Positions 12,698 to 25,870 of a stretch of DNA of 64,000 nt are shown piece after piece (within the stretch, counting starts at the first letter, position 1; each line of letters starts with the position of its first letter). The translations under genes were made by a program, and so were the position numbers. The stretch spans positions 558,001 through 622,000 of the forward strand of contig JAGFBZ010000849.1 of assembly GCA_018398805.1 (NCBI GenBank), given 5' to 3'. Source of the stretch: Hirundichthys speculiger (taxonomy: Eukaryota > Chordata > Actinopteri > Beloniformes > Exocoetidae). The notes below the pieces were generated by a model. That model was not told the DNA's origin and made no database searches. It saw only the letters and a program-made list of their open reading frames with translations.

Positions 12698-14899
12698 CTG
12701 TAAAAGTGAAGACAAAGCTGCATAAGCTCAGAGCATTAAACATGGTCAGAAAACTAGGATTTTATATGCAATGAATTTCATTGCATCTTCACTCCCTACA
12801 TCATATGGTGCTATTTCCCAACTGTTTTCTTTGCAATTGGGATTACGTTTAGCGTCTATAAGAAGATGGGAAAGAAACAATATGTGCATTCCCCTAACAC
12901 GTCATATATTCAGCTCTAAATGTACGGAAAAAAGAATCAGCCACATGAGCCTTCTTACGTCTAAACCCGCTCTGCTCTCGAGGCTTTTCTCTCAGACTTA
13001 CACATAGTGACCATCCTTCATAGTGTGATACACTTATTTGTACATTTGTGATTTACACTTTTGTAAAGGAACCATCATGAGATAAACAAACACATTAAAA
13101 ACACAAATGCAGTCTTGGCATCTTCAGTCAGTAGTCTCTTGGGTTAAGTGATGCAAACGTCATTGTTAAAGTGAGGGGTGCAGGGGTGAAATGTAAATAA
13201 CACCCAGATAACCCTCTATCACAAAAAAAATCTCCATTGCAGGCACAGAAATCCTGAACTTTAATTTTTACTTTAATCACATTTCAAGTGATTGTGCCAG
13301 TTAGAAAGGGCAGACTTGTACGATACTGAGAGCCTAGTTTCATAAAATGGGTTTTCATCACAAAAACGTTGTCTTATATTATTGTATTATTTCTCTCAGA
13401 TCATCTTTACATTAAACAGTACAAAGAAGCTTTTCATGTTGAAATATTTCAGTTTTGATTTTATTTGAAGGAATAATTGATTACTTTTTTAGAAGACGTC
13501 CAATTCTCATGGCCTCTCCTAACTGCTATTGGAAAAATCCTCCCAAAGTAACTTTGGACTCCCATCACATCAGCAACTGCTTATCGCTTTATGGCGCTAT
13601 GTAACACAGCAGCAACAATGAAACAACGTCACAGAACTGTAGTGTACATCATGACAGCGGCAAATAGGAGATTCAAGAACGTAATGACAGAGGAGACAAT
13701 GAGAAAGACCAAGCAAGAGACCAGCCAGAGGAAATCTTGGACAGTGTCATAAAAGCGACGCACGTGGGATTTATGGTTATGCATAGCAGGAACACACAAA
13801 GCTTGTCTTACAAGATCAACTTCCCAGTTAGCATTTATATTTGACTGTTATTGTTTGTGTTGCTATGCAATTATACCAGCAAATGCTAGGTGGCAGTGTG
13901 AGTTCTCTTCTGCAGTACTGTAGCTTGCAGTACTGAGGAACGTTTCCTTCCTTTATGTGGCTCTGATATACCAACAGAGCAAATAAAGAATAACGTAAGT
14001 TGTAGCTGGTAACTGTTGAGCAACAGTTATTTTTTATTGACATTGAGCAATCTTTCTTTCTTCCTGGCTTTGACTTAAAAGCATAAACCATATAGTGAAG
14101 CACATAGTGCACAGCTCTGCAGGCACTATGTAGGATGTTCTACACAGGGATCAATGAAGTGAACTCATCAGCAGACAGAACTTTCAGGCACTATTAACGT
14201 TATTTTTGTTGGCACTGTTCATTGCATCGTTGCTGCCATACAGATAAAAAGCAACAGATCAGCAATAGCGTATGTAGTGTACACTTCTTTTTATGACGCA
14301 TTGTACAGCCCACTGAGAGCACAATGTATATGGACATCATTACTGAATGGCAACCACACCATATCGTGCACTGGAGGGTGATTTTAGACATAGTCCACAC
14401 TTTGACCACCACACCTATAGGGGTACCCTCTAAGCAAAAGGTAATTTGTGGAGCCAACTGTGCAATTCATGATTGCAAAAGTTCCTTTATGATGCTTTAA
14501 CACACCCTAAGTTGTCAGGCTGTAAGGGAGTTCTTTTTCTCTTACCCAATATGAACACAATAACTGACTGGAGGTCATGTATTAACAATACATTTTAAAA
14601 TAAAGACTTAAACTGTGAAAGGCAGATAATCATAAAAAACTCTAGGTTAAAATATTATCTTTATTTTAGGTTGGTTTCATAGTTTTTAGGACTTTATCAA
14701 ACAAAAATGGGGGACCTGCAGCATCTGAAAAACCAAACCTTATACTTTATTTTAAAAATGTTCCTTCTTATGCCATTGTACATATGTGTGTATAATTTGT
14801 GTGTCTGTTTTATTAAGCTTCCAGTTCATTTGAAATGGCAGAGAAGGAAAACCTATCCAATTTACCAAAATCCCTATATGATATGACGTTAAAGGACAC
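12698..14899. other. Intergenic or intronic, no gene recognised
   Basis: No coding segment, RNA gene or known repeat recognised. If the 12639-12697 candidate exon is real, this stretch would be part of its upstream intron. Confidence 0.5.
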
Positions 14900-15400
14900 T
14901 TCCCTCCTGGAGGCCCACCACCCGCAGTTGGCCTCGGCACCCTGACGCTCAGTCATCAAAACTGGCTGTCAGCACATGGAATGTCACACAAACCTCCGGC
15001 TCCTTCCCCACCAGCGAGGTGAGGTTGAGAGATACCGGATATATATCGTTCGGGCTTACTTTGACGCGCAGCACAGGTTCTAGAACTTCAGGCTACAGCT
15101 CTCGCTGGAGCAGTTCACCGCCGAGTGTGAAGCAGAAGGAATCTTAGACCGTAGTTTTAGGAAAGAAAAGGGTAGAATAGACTACCCTCTCTGGGTAGGA
15201 GTGAGGTTCTACCTCAAGTGGAGGAGTTTAAGTATCTCAGGGTCTTTTTCACGAGTGAGGGGAGAAGGGAGCGGGAGACTAACAGGCTGATCGGTGCAGC
15301 GTCTGCAGTAATGCAGATTTTATACCGGTGTTGTGGTGAAAAGAGAGTTGAGGCAAAAGGCAAGGCTCTCTGTTTACTGGTCCACCTTTTCTAATTTGGA
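14900..15400 (+). mobile_element. Internally deleted LINE fragment (APE-type)
   Basis: The left part (14908-14990) matches the region just before and at the start of the endonuclease domain. It has GGAGGCCCACCACCCGCAG, then a frame reading KLAVSTWNVT, the N-terminal motif of the APE domain in this fish LINE. The right part reads VEEFKYLRVFFTSEG and then IGAASAVMQ, from near the end of the reverse transcriptase. Most of ORF2 between them is missing, so the copy is internally deleted and dead. It appears to be the same family as the 3' end at 6635-6733. Confidence 0.75.
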
Positions 15401-18400
15401 ATTGTAAGGATTAAAAAAATGCCCAATTTCCATTGATTACCAAATCACGTGAAAAAGAAAGAAAAACTCATGTCTTGTATATGTGGCACACTTAGGCAGA
15501 AGCATTATTAGAGTCAGGGATAAAAATCTGACTTCAAATGGCAACACAACAAACACTTGTGCAGCAAATGACAAAAAAAAACCTGATAAATAAACCTCCA
15601 ACACACACACTCTAACCCAACAGTTTCTGTGACCCACTCCCCCCAAAAAAAACAATTAAATGAAATTTCTGCCACTGATTACTTGTATTCTACAAGACCA
15701 CCTCATGTTTCTCTCAGACAAATTAAGATCTTTAGAAACCAATTTACTTTGCAAACACAGCATGCAGATCATGTTTGCTGTGCTGGGGGTCTGTGGGGAC
15801 TGTGGTTGACTCCATGACAAGGAGGGAAGAGTGTGTGTCTTCTGCCACTACACATACGTAAACATACACAGTACTAAACCCTACACCCACTGACTTTTGT
15901 CACCCACACACATCCCCACGCCTATGACCCCTGTAGAGAGCGTCCACCTACTGACCTTCTCCAACAGGGAGGTCAAAGGGAATTTAACACGAGGGTCCCA
16001 CATTCCTTCAAGGTGATAATTGCTGTTGCTGCTGGCGGGGGGCCATCAGATGCAGGGTAAACAAGCAATGACTCTATGTGCCCCTCTTTCCCACCCAGCT
16101 AAACAGTATGCATGACTATGACCTGTGTAAATTATGCCATCGAGACCTATCTTGACAGCATGTCAACCCATCACGGTGCAATGAGTCTTGTTTGGTGCCT
16201 GAGCACCCAGGTGTTTCAGTTAACTTTAACTAAACCATCAGTAAGACATGCCATTTCACACATCCTGTCAGCTGCAAGCTTGAAACTACAAGACTAGCTG
16301 CATTAAACTGACTGTTAGACAAAAACTAGCTAAGCAGAGGAGGCACGAAGAACAAAAGTTCTGTAACAACAAAGCTTCATCACACCTCTCCATCTCCTCT
16401 TTAGCTCAATAGATCTGGGAGCAAGAAACAGGATGGATGGAGCTGAGGAAACGGCAGAGTCTACTTATCTCCACCTTATCTCCACCTTTCTGAGTCTGTT
16501 TCCCTCTCCTGCGCTCTGCATGCCCCCTCATTCTCATTAAATTGTCCATATACAGCTTTTTTTTATTATTTTTTTATTTTTATTTTTCGTAAAACAGAAG
16601 CCAGCTGCTTCAAAAGCTTAATTTGAATAACAAAAGTCACCCTGCTGGGGTCCAAAAACTATCAAAGCCGACCTAAAAGGCTGGTGACATATGTTTGTAT
16701 TACTTTCAACAAAATTCATGAAAAGACCAAACCCAGCAATTAACAACTAACAAATAATGAAATATTGTTTTCATGGCCGTATTTGTGATCTACCTTTAAA
16801 TGACTTGTAACAGAGGTGGACTAATTCATTTCAAGGAATTTGTCAACAAAACAAAAGTAAAGTCACCCTTTATAATCATGATCATTCAGGGAAGTGTGTG
16901 TTTTTTATGGAAAACATATATATGTATGCTACTGTCATTTGTTAAAAGCTTGTTTTTGTTTGTGTGAAATCCTTTGGACATGGGAAAAATAGGGATAAAA
17001 ATGAGGAAATTGGCTCAAATAAGAAACATAATTATGCTTCAAATTCTACATTCTTCTGTTGTTGGATGAGGTACGCCAGAAATATAATGTGGTGGGAGAA
17101 TTTATTGTTATACTGTCAAAAGCAGACAATGGAGATGCTTAGAGGGAGCCTTCAAAGAAAAGCAATGCCAGATTTATTCTTGTTGTTTGTTTGCATCCCT
17201 GTTAGAGGAGACAAAAGCATGGACAGTGTGATTTACAATCAATAATTTAAAAGCAAATAATGCTCTAGAACTGTTCTGTTTTTCGTTATATTACAGTATA
17301 TAATATGGAATTAGTAATTTACACATGATTTTTTTTCACTGGAATAGTCTATGATTTAGGAGTCCTGAAATGTTTATGTATTATAGGAAATATGATAGTT
17401 TCCAGTGCCATGTTTGTTAGTCAAACTACAGGTTCAGGAATGTAGCCTTGTCTTTTTCTAAAGTACAAAACGTGACTGTTGGCAGTTTGGTAAATACAGA
17501 CCCTGTTTTTGCCCACATGTGGTCCCCTTAGCCACACACTAAGACTTTTGGAGGTTATAAAAGCCAAAGGGGTGATTAAAAAGCAGAAATAATGGCCTTC
17601 ACAAAATTAGGAATGTCTTGAACTGCTGCAGCAACTCCAGAATTGTTCAAAATTAGACTACCATTAATATCAGCAATTATTCCGCTTTCTCCTTGAGCTG
17701 GCCACATCATAAAGGGTTCAGCATCATTTTCAAAAGAACTGGCCCAGGGAAACATGAGAAGTGTGGGCAGGATGTGCTGTAGGTGTATGATTTATGTCTG
17801 AGGATGACCCCAGGAGGCTTTAGTTTGGGCATATCTAGAGCTGCACTGACCTACCTACCACTTTTTTCATTGTTGGAGTTTAGTGGATCCCTCTAAATCC
17901 AGGATTAGAAAAGTCAAATATACAAACACCTTCACCTCCCCTCTATTTCTCACAAACACTAAGAAGAGGAATAGGTTGAAAGAGTAACTGTTAGCTGCTG
18001 TCTGCCTGCTAAGCCTGCCCAAACCCCAAACCCCATCACTTTCCTCATTACTAGACCTTCATGGCTTTTTAGAGCTCTGTGCTTTATCTGGGATTTCACA
18101 TTTCTCAGCCAGCCACTTGACATGGCTCACCCAGCTGCCAGCAATCAAGTAGCAGAGGGCAATGGTGGAAGAGGCCGACTGAGACTTCAGGCTGCACCTT
18201 GATTTGAGAATTGCACATCACAGCCACGGGCCGTGCTACGCTGCGGTAATTACAGGCCACACATCTCATCGCACTTCCACCCTACCCCACATCTTACACC
18301 TACCTGACTTAAGGTGGAGGGGAAGGGGGTGCATACAGAGAGATGGAGGTGGTCACGGGTAGAGGAATGGATTCACATAAGACATTTAGTGTGACGCAGA

Positions 18401-20989
18401 AGTGAAGAAAGGAGAGACAACATGGGCTTGTTGCATATGAAACATCCTATAATGTATTAATTTCTGGTTGTGTGCTTGTTTGTGTGGGTGCCTGCACCTA
18501 TGGTGCATGCATTGTATGTGTGTGTGCCTAATTGAGAGGTAAGCAAAAAAGTTGCCTTTAAAGTTACCAATAAATATCCTGCCAGTAATGTTAAACACCT
18601 GCCCGTAAAGCTCAGAGGAATGCTAAATGAAACCAAGTTGCAGAGCCTGTCTCCTGTCTGGGGTCTAAAGTCAAGGCAGCAGGATTTGTAATGGCTGTAA
18701 CCAGGATTATGGAGTTCAAGCAGAACAGTCAGGAAGCAAGAAAAAAAAAACTTGATGTGGTCAGCACCACTGCTTTCCTCCCTCTAACGGCCGGTACAAT
18801 GAGCTGTGTGTCCCCTTTATAGTACAGATACATTCCAGATTATTACTAGACGTAGCTGCACAGCAGCCTCTTGGCATCAAAAACATGTCAAAACACATCA
18901 TGGCAGGATTTTTTTTATCATTGCCTTCAGAGCTGAATGATCAAAGCTCCTCTAGGAGTATTTTATAATACCAGTGGACACATGGGTGTTTAACCAAAAA
19001 GTGTTCCCAATTTCTTTGTGCAAGTGTGAGCCAGATAAAGAAAGACAGGTGATTACTGGGTCTCAGAACTCGCTGCTGTGATCTCCCCACCATTTTGCCA
19101 ATAATCATCTCATGCGCAAACACACTTCCTGTCTATGCAAAAAACGTTGATGTGTGAACGCAATTACTAATACGTGTTGTGACAGGACTAGAATCTGGAT
19201 TGTGGCTGTTTTGGAGTCTCCAGAGGTGAAAGAGAGCGCCTGACCCCGCAACCCAGAGATGCTGTCATTTGCCCTTTGCTCTGGTTTCAATCCCCTAAAC
19301 TGCTGATGCCTTCCTCATGCTGCACCTGTCGGGCGCCAAAAGACCCCCTGCCAAGACCCTTTCACCAGTGAGAATATATGGCCCTTCTCCTGGGTCCAGT
19401 CTGGCTAATTACCGCTGGCTTTAAACTGTCCCCAAATGCCACAACGGGACAGAGCGTTGAGCTGCTGATGTCACCCCAAGGCTCTCCCCAGCAGTTGTTC
19501 CCCCTTCTGGTGCCTTTCCGTGCCTGAACAAGGGCCAGAATAGGCTGACCATGCACAAGCATTTACCTCTGGAGTCTCAGGCTGTCCCATTCAACCCCGA
19601 GATTAAGCACTGCTGTCTACACGCAACCATGAATAATGAAGCTATCACTCCCGACAGGCAGGCAACAGCAGCATGAGTTATATACACCAGTAATCCCACA
19701 GGCTGCTGCGCACACGTGCCAGATGTAAACAGTTGTAGCAGTACTGTACAGCTCATGCATAATTTCACAATGCAGAAGAGTTGATTACAGCCAGTTAAAG
19801 ACCTCTGGTGGTCTCAGGTAAAATATATAATACAAATTTACAAATAGTTACTTCACTGACGTGAAAAGCTGAGGAAAAGTGCCTGGAAGTGTTATGTTTC
19901 TCCCCCCCTAGTACAACCTAATTTTACGCAAGTGCCTTTGGAAACTACTTTTAGTAATAAAAGTGGACAGATGTGTTTGAACATGCTCATGTTTCTCTTC
20001 AAAAGTTACATTTAAAATGGCTATTTTTTTTTATATGTGGGCAATAAGTGAGCAGCACCTAAGTCGGAGCTACTCGCTGACAGTTCAATGATATCCGTTT
20101 GACATGAATTTACTGCTGTGTATTTTTGAATCAGTGTGTCACAGTGATAATGATAAACACTGTTACGTGTCGGCAAACTTTCACCTCTATATCTGTCAGG
20201 CCAAAGACAACAGATGGTGCAGACCACCTGTTCTTCATCTACAAATGTCCATCTGTCCATCTGACCTTAACAAGCAGCTTCCAGATATATGACTTTAAAT
20301 CAGAATCATACTGAAGACTTTAGCATTGGTTCACACTTCAAGGTAAACAGTATCATGTAAGAAGGCTAAATTTTGTGGCTGTGCCTCATCAGTAAAGCCG
20401 TGCACTCTATTTTCCATGCACTCTGGTATGTGTTTAGTGAGTGTATATGGAGTGAATATGCAATTGTAGAGATTGAAATAATCAAAAATGGATTTATTGT
20501 GCCATGTAAAAGCCTCAGGCACCCCTAGTTTTGTTGTTTTCTGTCTTTTTTTTAAGATACAAATTGAAAATACTGTGATAAAACCAGAAGTAGACCAAAC
20601 CGATCAGATGGCCAATTGTTATTTTTTAAATTACCATTGCCTGTAGAAAAATCTATTAGTTGATCTCCAAATAACATGTAGCCAAAAAAAAAACATTGTT
20701 CAGAACAAAATAGCATCTCCAAGTAAAAGTCAGTATCTTGTGTTACCTCCTCTGAGTCAAGCACAGATTTAACTCTTTTAAAAGGAGACTGACACATGAA
20801 ATGGATTGCAATGATATTAATTATGATTCTGTATGTCATTACAACTTTGATAAATCAACAAGAATAGGGGTGACTCAGACTTCTGCACAGTCAGACTTGT
20901 TCTTTCATAGTAGCACCGATGTCTCCTCTTCAGCTATGGGACATTACAATCCGTGACACTGCATCTAGACAGCATGGGCTGTACCTGAC
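15401..20989. other. Intergenic or intronic, no gene recognised
   Basis: Low-complexity T-rich DNA at 16557-16587 and otherwise unique-looking sequence. No recognisable exon or repeat was seen on either strand. Confidence 0.5.
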
Positions 20990-21800
20990 GTGAGAGTGGA
21001 TAATAACAGAGACCACGTGACTTCAGCGCTCTCAGCCTGGACGCGCAGCAGGATCAGTCAGAGCCTCCCTGGTGAGGAGGCACGCACACACAGGCGCTGG
21101 GCGGATAAAAATAGATGCCATGCATCCATTAGGGGAAACTTATGATGCGCATCTCCCTTGTAACACTTCACATAATCCGCTTTGGTGTTTCTATTTTGCT
21201 TTTGTCTTGCTTCTATTGTCGTTCACTATTCCATCCGATGAAGTGTAACACCGCACGCAGTTCACTCTTCTCCTCTCCTGCACCTGCTTTCTGCTCTGTC
21301 GCGCCACACACCTTAAATCCCGTCTCTTCAGAGCAACACCGACTCAAATCACCATTTCACACAGCAAGTCGCGTCGCCTCTGCTACGCGCTGCGTCACTG
21401 GCTTATACAGGGGCAAACTATGGCACCATATCTGAACTTGCAGGAATGAAAGTGACGGCATCAAAGCACACAGTCAGCGGGAGACTCACTCAGCCCCGCG
21501 TGCGTCTGTCCGTCTCGCCCGCGCGGCGCTTCCCCGCATCCATCATGGAGCGTCACTTTGTGGATCCGGTGCGAGGCATCCTCCCTTGCAAACACCGGTC
21601 CTGGACATCCCAGACAGCTCGTCCTGCGACATATTTTTAGTTTGGACCCGTTGATGTCACTTCCTGCTTGGGTAAGCCAGTGCAAATAAGCCCAGGGATG
21701 CGGAGGGGTGTTCCGAGAAACATAGCGCGGGATGTTCTAGCCAAGTTCACAAGGTCACGCAGCGCAGCGTCCTAACGCAGGCGAGGAGCTCGTTACGCTT
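20990..21800. promoter_or_regulatory. CpG-rich island, candidate promoter
   Basis: CpG density rises sharply against the AT-rich surroundings (clusters at 21360-21400, 21490-21540 and 21720-21790). A TATA-like element, GATAAAAATAG at about 21105, follows a GGGCGG box, and a plausible start site would fall near 21135. Just downstream, ATG at 21142 opens 97 codons (to 21435) with a hydrophobic start (VTLHIIRFGVSILLLSCFY), and a second short frame begins at 21546. Neither resembles a known protein. The island could drive an unannotated transcript in either direction, or be an unmethylated regulatory element. Transcription is not shown by sequence alone. Confidence 0.5.
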
Positions 21801-24800
21801 TAAAATAACGACTTTCATCCTCATCTGTCTCATTCCAGTTGTGTTCTATACGATTATATAACTATTCACATCCACATCCTACCACCCCCCTCTGCTCGTC
21901 CCGGGATGCACCGGCAAGGTTCGTTTCCTGGTGTGCTCTATCATTTACGGCCACGATTATGCAATGGATGCAGAATTACAGGCATAACTGATGAGGATGT
22001 GGCAAAGCACATTTGGGAGACATACATTTTGTCAAATTCAGGGACACTTGTCCAGGCCAAATTAAAATCAGGTCAAAAGCAAGTGAAGCAAAATTCAGGT
22101 TTCCTGCTCTTATTTTGTCAAAAATTAACTAGATCCTGGCCTATTTGGCCTCTTTTCCTCATTGCCGTTTAATCTTTGAAGCCAAGCACTGCTTTAAGAA
22201 GTCTTTATGTCGAGTTATAATGAGGGCACATTTTATTCTGGGTGCCAGAAGCAGAATGATTAGTCAATGTGGTGGGCACACTGAGGTAAAATGTGAGATG
22301 AGTGACAGAAGCTGGTCTGAGAATGAGCCCTGCCAAGAGCTCTATCTTCTCTCCTCTCCCAGGTCTCTCCTCTTTACCTTTGAACCCCGGCCCAGCAGCC
22401 CATCTCTGATCTACAGAGGATCTCCTCTTACCCCCACCCTCTCATAGGCCTCAGTGATAGATGAGCATCAGCAAGCCAATATTACAGCATACCCAGGAAT
22501 GGAAATTTCAGAGGTTGTGTGAAGTTCAGCACGACAGTGTGGTGCCTGGTACTTGCAACCAGATCCCAGCCTTGTGCCGAGAGCCTGCGATCCAAACACT
22601 AACATTTCAGAAAGCATGTCAACAACACAACCCATTCCTCCATGCCCTCACTGATTGACAGGAGCGTAGAGGACTCTGGCACCCAGCAGCCTCATAGTGT
22701 AAAATTTCAACAATTTTTCAGCAATGAATATTCTGTCTGGAGGAATAGGCCCACCAGGAACAGGCCTTCCCCCTCTAAGTTACTTCAGGCTATTATTTGG
22801 ATTCACCAAGCATGAAAGTTTACTCTTGATATGAATACAAGAGTGTTAAATCTTAATTGGGTGTGTTAACGTTAACCTGGCAAAAGCTCATGACACACTC
22901 CAGCTGTGTTATAAAATCCTTAGAATCATTTTTAAGAAGGCAGGTATGCATTCAATTCCAACACTTGTAATATTTTTTTCCTCACTATTTCAAAATTCTG
23001 CAAAAGATATACATGAAATGTTTCATAAACAGGAATAATGAAGATGCGTTTGTCTTTGCTCTCTGGATTTGTTATATTTATATGTCATGGTGATTCAAAG
23101 AAACAGGATTATGTACATTGTATTAATGTGAGTAAGGCAGGCAGATATCCAGTATATGAAGGATTGTGGGAGCACACATAGCTTGTACACAGCATTCATG
23201 TGTCTAGTGTAGTATTTTTTGATAGGCTGATGCTCTCATGTGGGCTTTTTGACTGTGTACTATTGGCTGGGTCAGTTAGAAGACTGTGGCAGACAGGAGA
23301 AGAGGCATGAAAGCAGGCAGTGCAGCCTAGTGGTGGAAGAGGGGTGTATAGTGCAGAGGAGTGTGCACCATGACTCACACAAACACACTACAAATACACA
23401 TTTCTTGTTCATATACACACAGATATACACATACATTGAGCCTTAGTAATACACTGTATAGTAATTTATCTGCATGAAACACATGCTCTTAACCTCTAGC
23501 CCATTATTTGAACTAATGTCCTAAATACCTAATATAGTGTTCCAGAAAAAAAAACATAATTCCCAGCAACCCACATACATGACTGAACGCTCTCTAAACA
23601 GGTTTGTGCTGTATTTGTTTCTTTGTGTGTGAGTGCGTGTGTCAACCCATCCTCCTAGCCCAGCCACCCAGTTAAATCCCAGTCTCTTACTTCCACTCAC
23701 CCACCACCAAGCCCTGCTCTTGAACCAAATGGCTCTGGTGGAAATGTCAAAATCAGGAGCTTTGTGACTACCCAATCAACCAACTGCATCTTACCCAGGC
23801 TGTTTTAGAAGATGATCAGCCTAGGCACGCAGTTTACCCACAAAACCCACAAGGACATTGCAGATTACCCCACCGTCCAGATGTGATGTGGCAGTGATTG
23901 GGGGCACAGAAGGAGGAGCTTTGCGAAGGGCAGGGTTTTGCAGAATCGGGTTGGGGCAGTTGGTCGCCAATTTTGGGAGTAAGAGGACCAGAGAAAAGAC
24001 AAGGTTTAGCAGGGGCCTAGCAGCCACATCCCATTTTGCTTTGAAGGGGATTAATATTGAATTAAGGCACTCCCACCCCCTACTAAAACGATATTCATGC
24101 ATGCTAATGCATCCATTATTTATAGCGTGCATGGAGGCTGGCTAGTGGTGGCCACATGCAAGTGGCAGGGTTGCAAGAATGAAATCAAGAGGTGGGGGTC
24201 TTCTCCCCACATGAAGCTTTGGGGCTCTGGAGGCAACATCCGCCTATTGTGGCTGGGCTGAAGCTGAATGGGGATGGCAATGGGTGTGGATATGAAAAAG
24301 CAGGGGGATGTGGGGGAAGCCAGACTGGCAGCTAGTACATTGGGAGAGGGTGCCAAGTGTTGTGGGGGGATGGGGTGGATTAAACAAATAAATACATGAT
24401 AAGAAATAATCATGCCATGGAGGGAGGGTGCAATGGAGACAAAGAGGCTAAGAGGGACAAGGCGGGGGTGTTAGTTAAGTCAGACAGGATTTACTGTCTG
24501 GACTGACCTACTCTTGATCAAAAATCCACATGGAAGAAAACTTTGCTGGATGCTCTTCTGATTTGACTGATGTGGTTCATAGCTTATGGTTTTTACTACA
24601 AAGCAAACAAAAGTTTTTTTTTAATGAAACAACTAAAATTCATCAAACCTTTATCAAAATTTCAATGCACCATCCAGCAGATAATATTAGTTTGCACTGG
24701 CTGATGATTTAATAAAGCCTGGAAGAAGTTGATGCAATCAAAGCAAAAGATGAAAGAGAGCAGAAAATGTGAAAAAGAGGAAGAGTGTGAAGGTGAAAAG

Positions 24801-25732
24801 GAGTTGCGCTTCTTTAATGTGCACAGCATGCCAGGTATGTGATGATGCAGAGCAGACAGGAGCAGGGCGAGTAGAGTGATAAGATAAAGCAAAAAGTATG
24901 AGCCAGATGAGCTTTCTACCCCACTGATCCCAATATTAGCATAGATACTGAGTCATAAGCATTGCGGGGTGTTGTGGAGGTGACACCAGGACCATCACAC
25001 CCCAGCTCATCTCCATAGATATCACCGGGGCCATGTAGGTAGATTAAACATCAGGCTTATCTAAACTATGTCTGTAGTGCATGACATTCTGCCAACAAGC
25101 TGCCACCCTAAACTTCCGTAATCCATGTAAGTGATTAATCTTAATACCGTTTCACTTGTCCCCCAAAATGAGAGAAAGAAGCACTGCTTTTTTTTTCTGT
25201 CAGAGTGATCGTTGTGAGTCGTTGTACAGTCTGCACGATGGGGCTGCATGACTTAAATAATTCTGGAGATTAAACGTGAAAGATCACTGTATTTCCTTGC
25301 ATCTTGCAATGATATTTTATTGCTGAGATGTGGTGATATCTAGGGTAAGGGGATATTAGTCTGGCTGTGTAGGTGGGATCTCCCTCCCTTTTCAAAATAT
25401 AGCCCGATATTAAAATGATGGTATGTGAGTGCCACAAATCCCCTATTTTATCCATAAATGGATAAAGTGTTGTGGCACAAACTGCTTCAGAAACAATGCA
25501 GCTAAAAGCCAGACATCCATTAAGGGCAGACATGCAACATGTTTATCAACAAGGAGCACCAGAGGCAAGACCTCCCAGAAGGGACAATCTGCATTGTGCA
25601 AACATTGCAACCTTTGTTCCTCCAACAAACACAAGGTGAGGTGCTAATACCAAAACCTCAACCACACAGGAAAATCTATAAACATTGGAATGATGTCAAA
25701 ACAACAGTGTGAGGTTTGACAGCTTTAATTTT
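21801..25732. other. Intergenic, no gene recognised
   Basis: Unique-looking DNA with short CA-rich patches near 23380-23440. The open frames at 22145-22447 and 24120-24413 show no domain or splice context. No RNA gene was recognised. Confidence 0.5.
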
Positions 25733-25870
25733 CCACTGCTCAAAGTAAAAAATGGCTCCTGCAACATTTCCTTCACCCCTGGGGATTTTTATGACAAATA
25801 CAACAGCGGCTTAATTATACATGCGACCACCACCATAAAAGCAGAGCTATTAACTAGCATCTTGTTAACA
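25733..25870. promoter_or_regulatory. Candidate conserved noncoding element
   Basis: A compositionally balanced stretch free of simple repeats. It contains TTAATTATACAT at about 25811, CATAAAAGC (caudal-like) and GTTAAC-type sites. This is the texture of developmental enhancers. It is an impression from motif content only; conservation was not tested. Confidence 0.2.
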
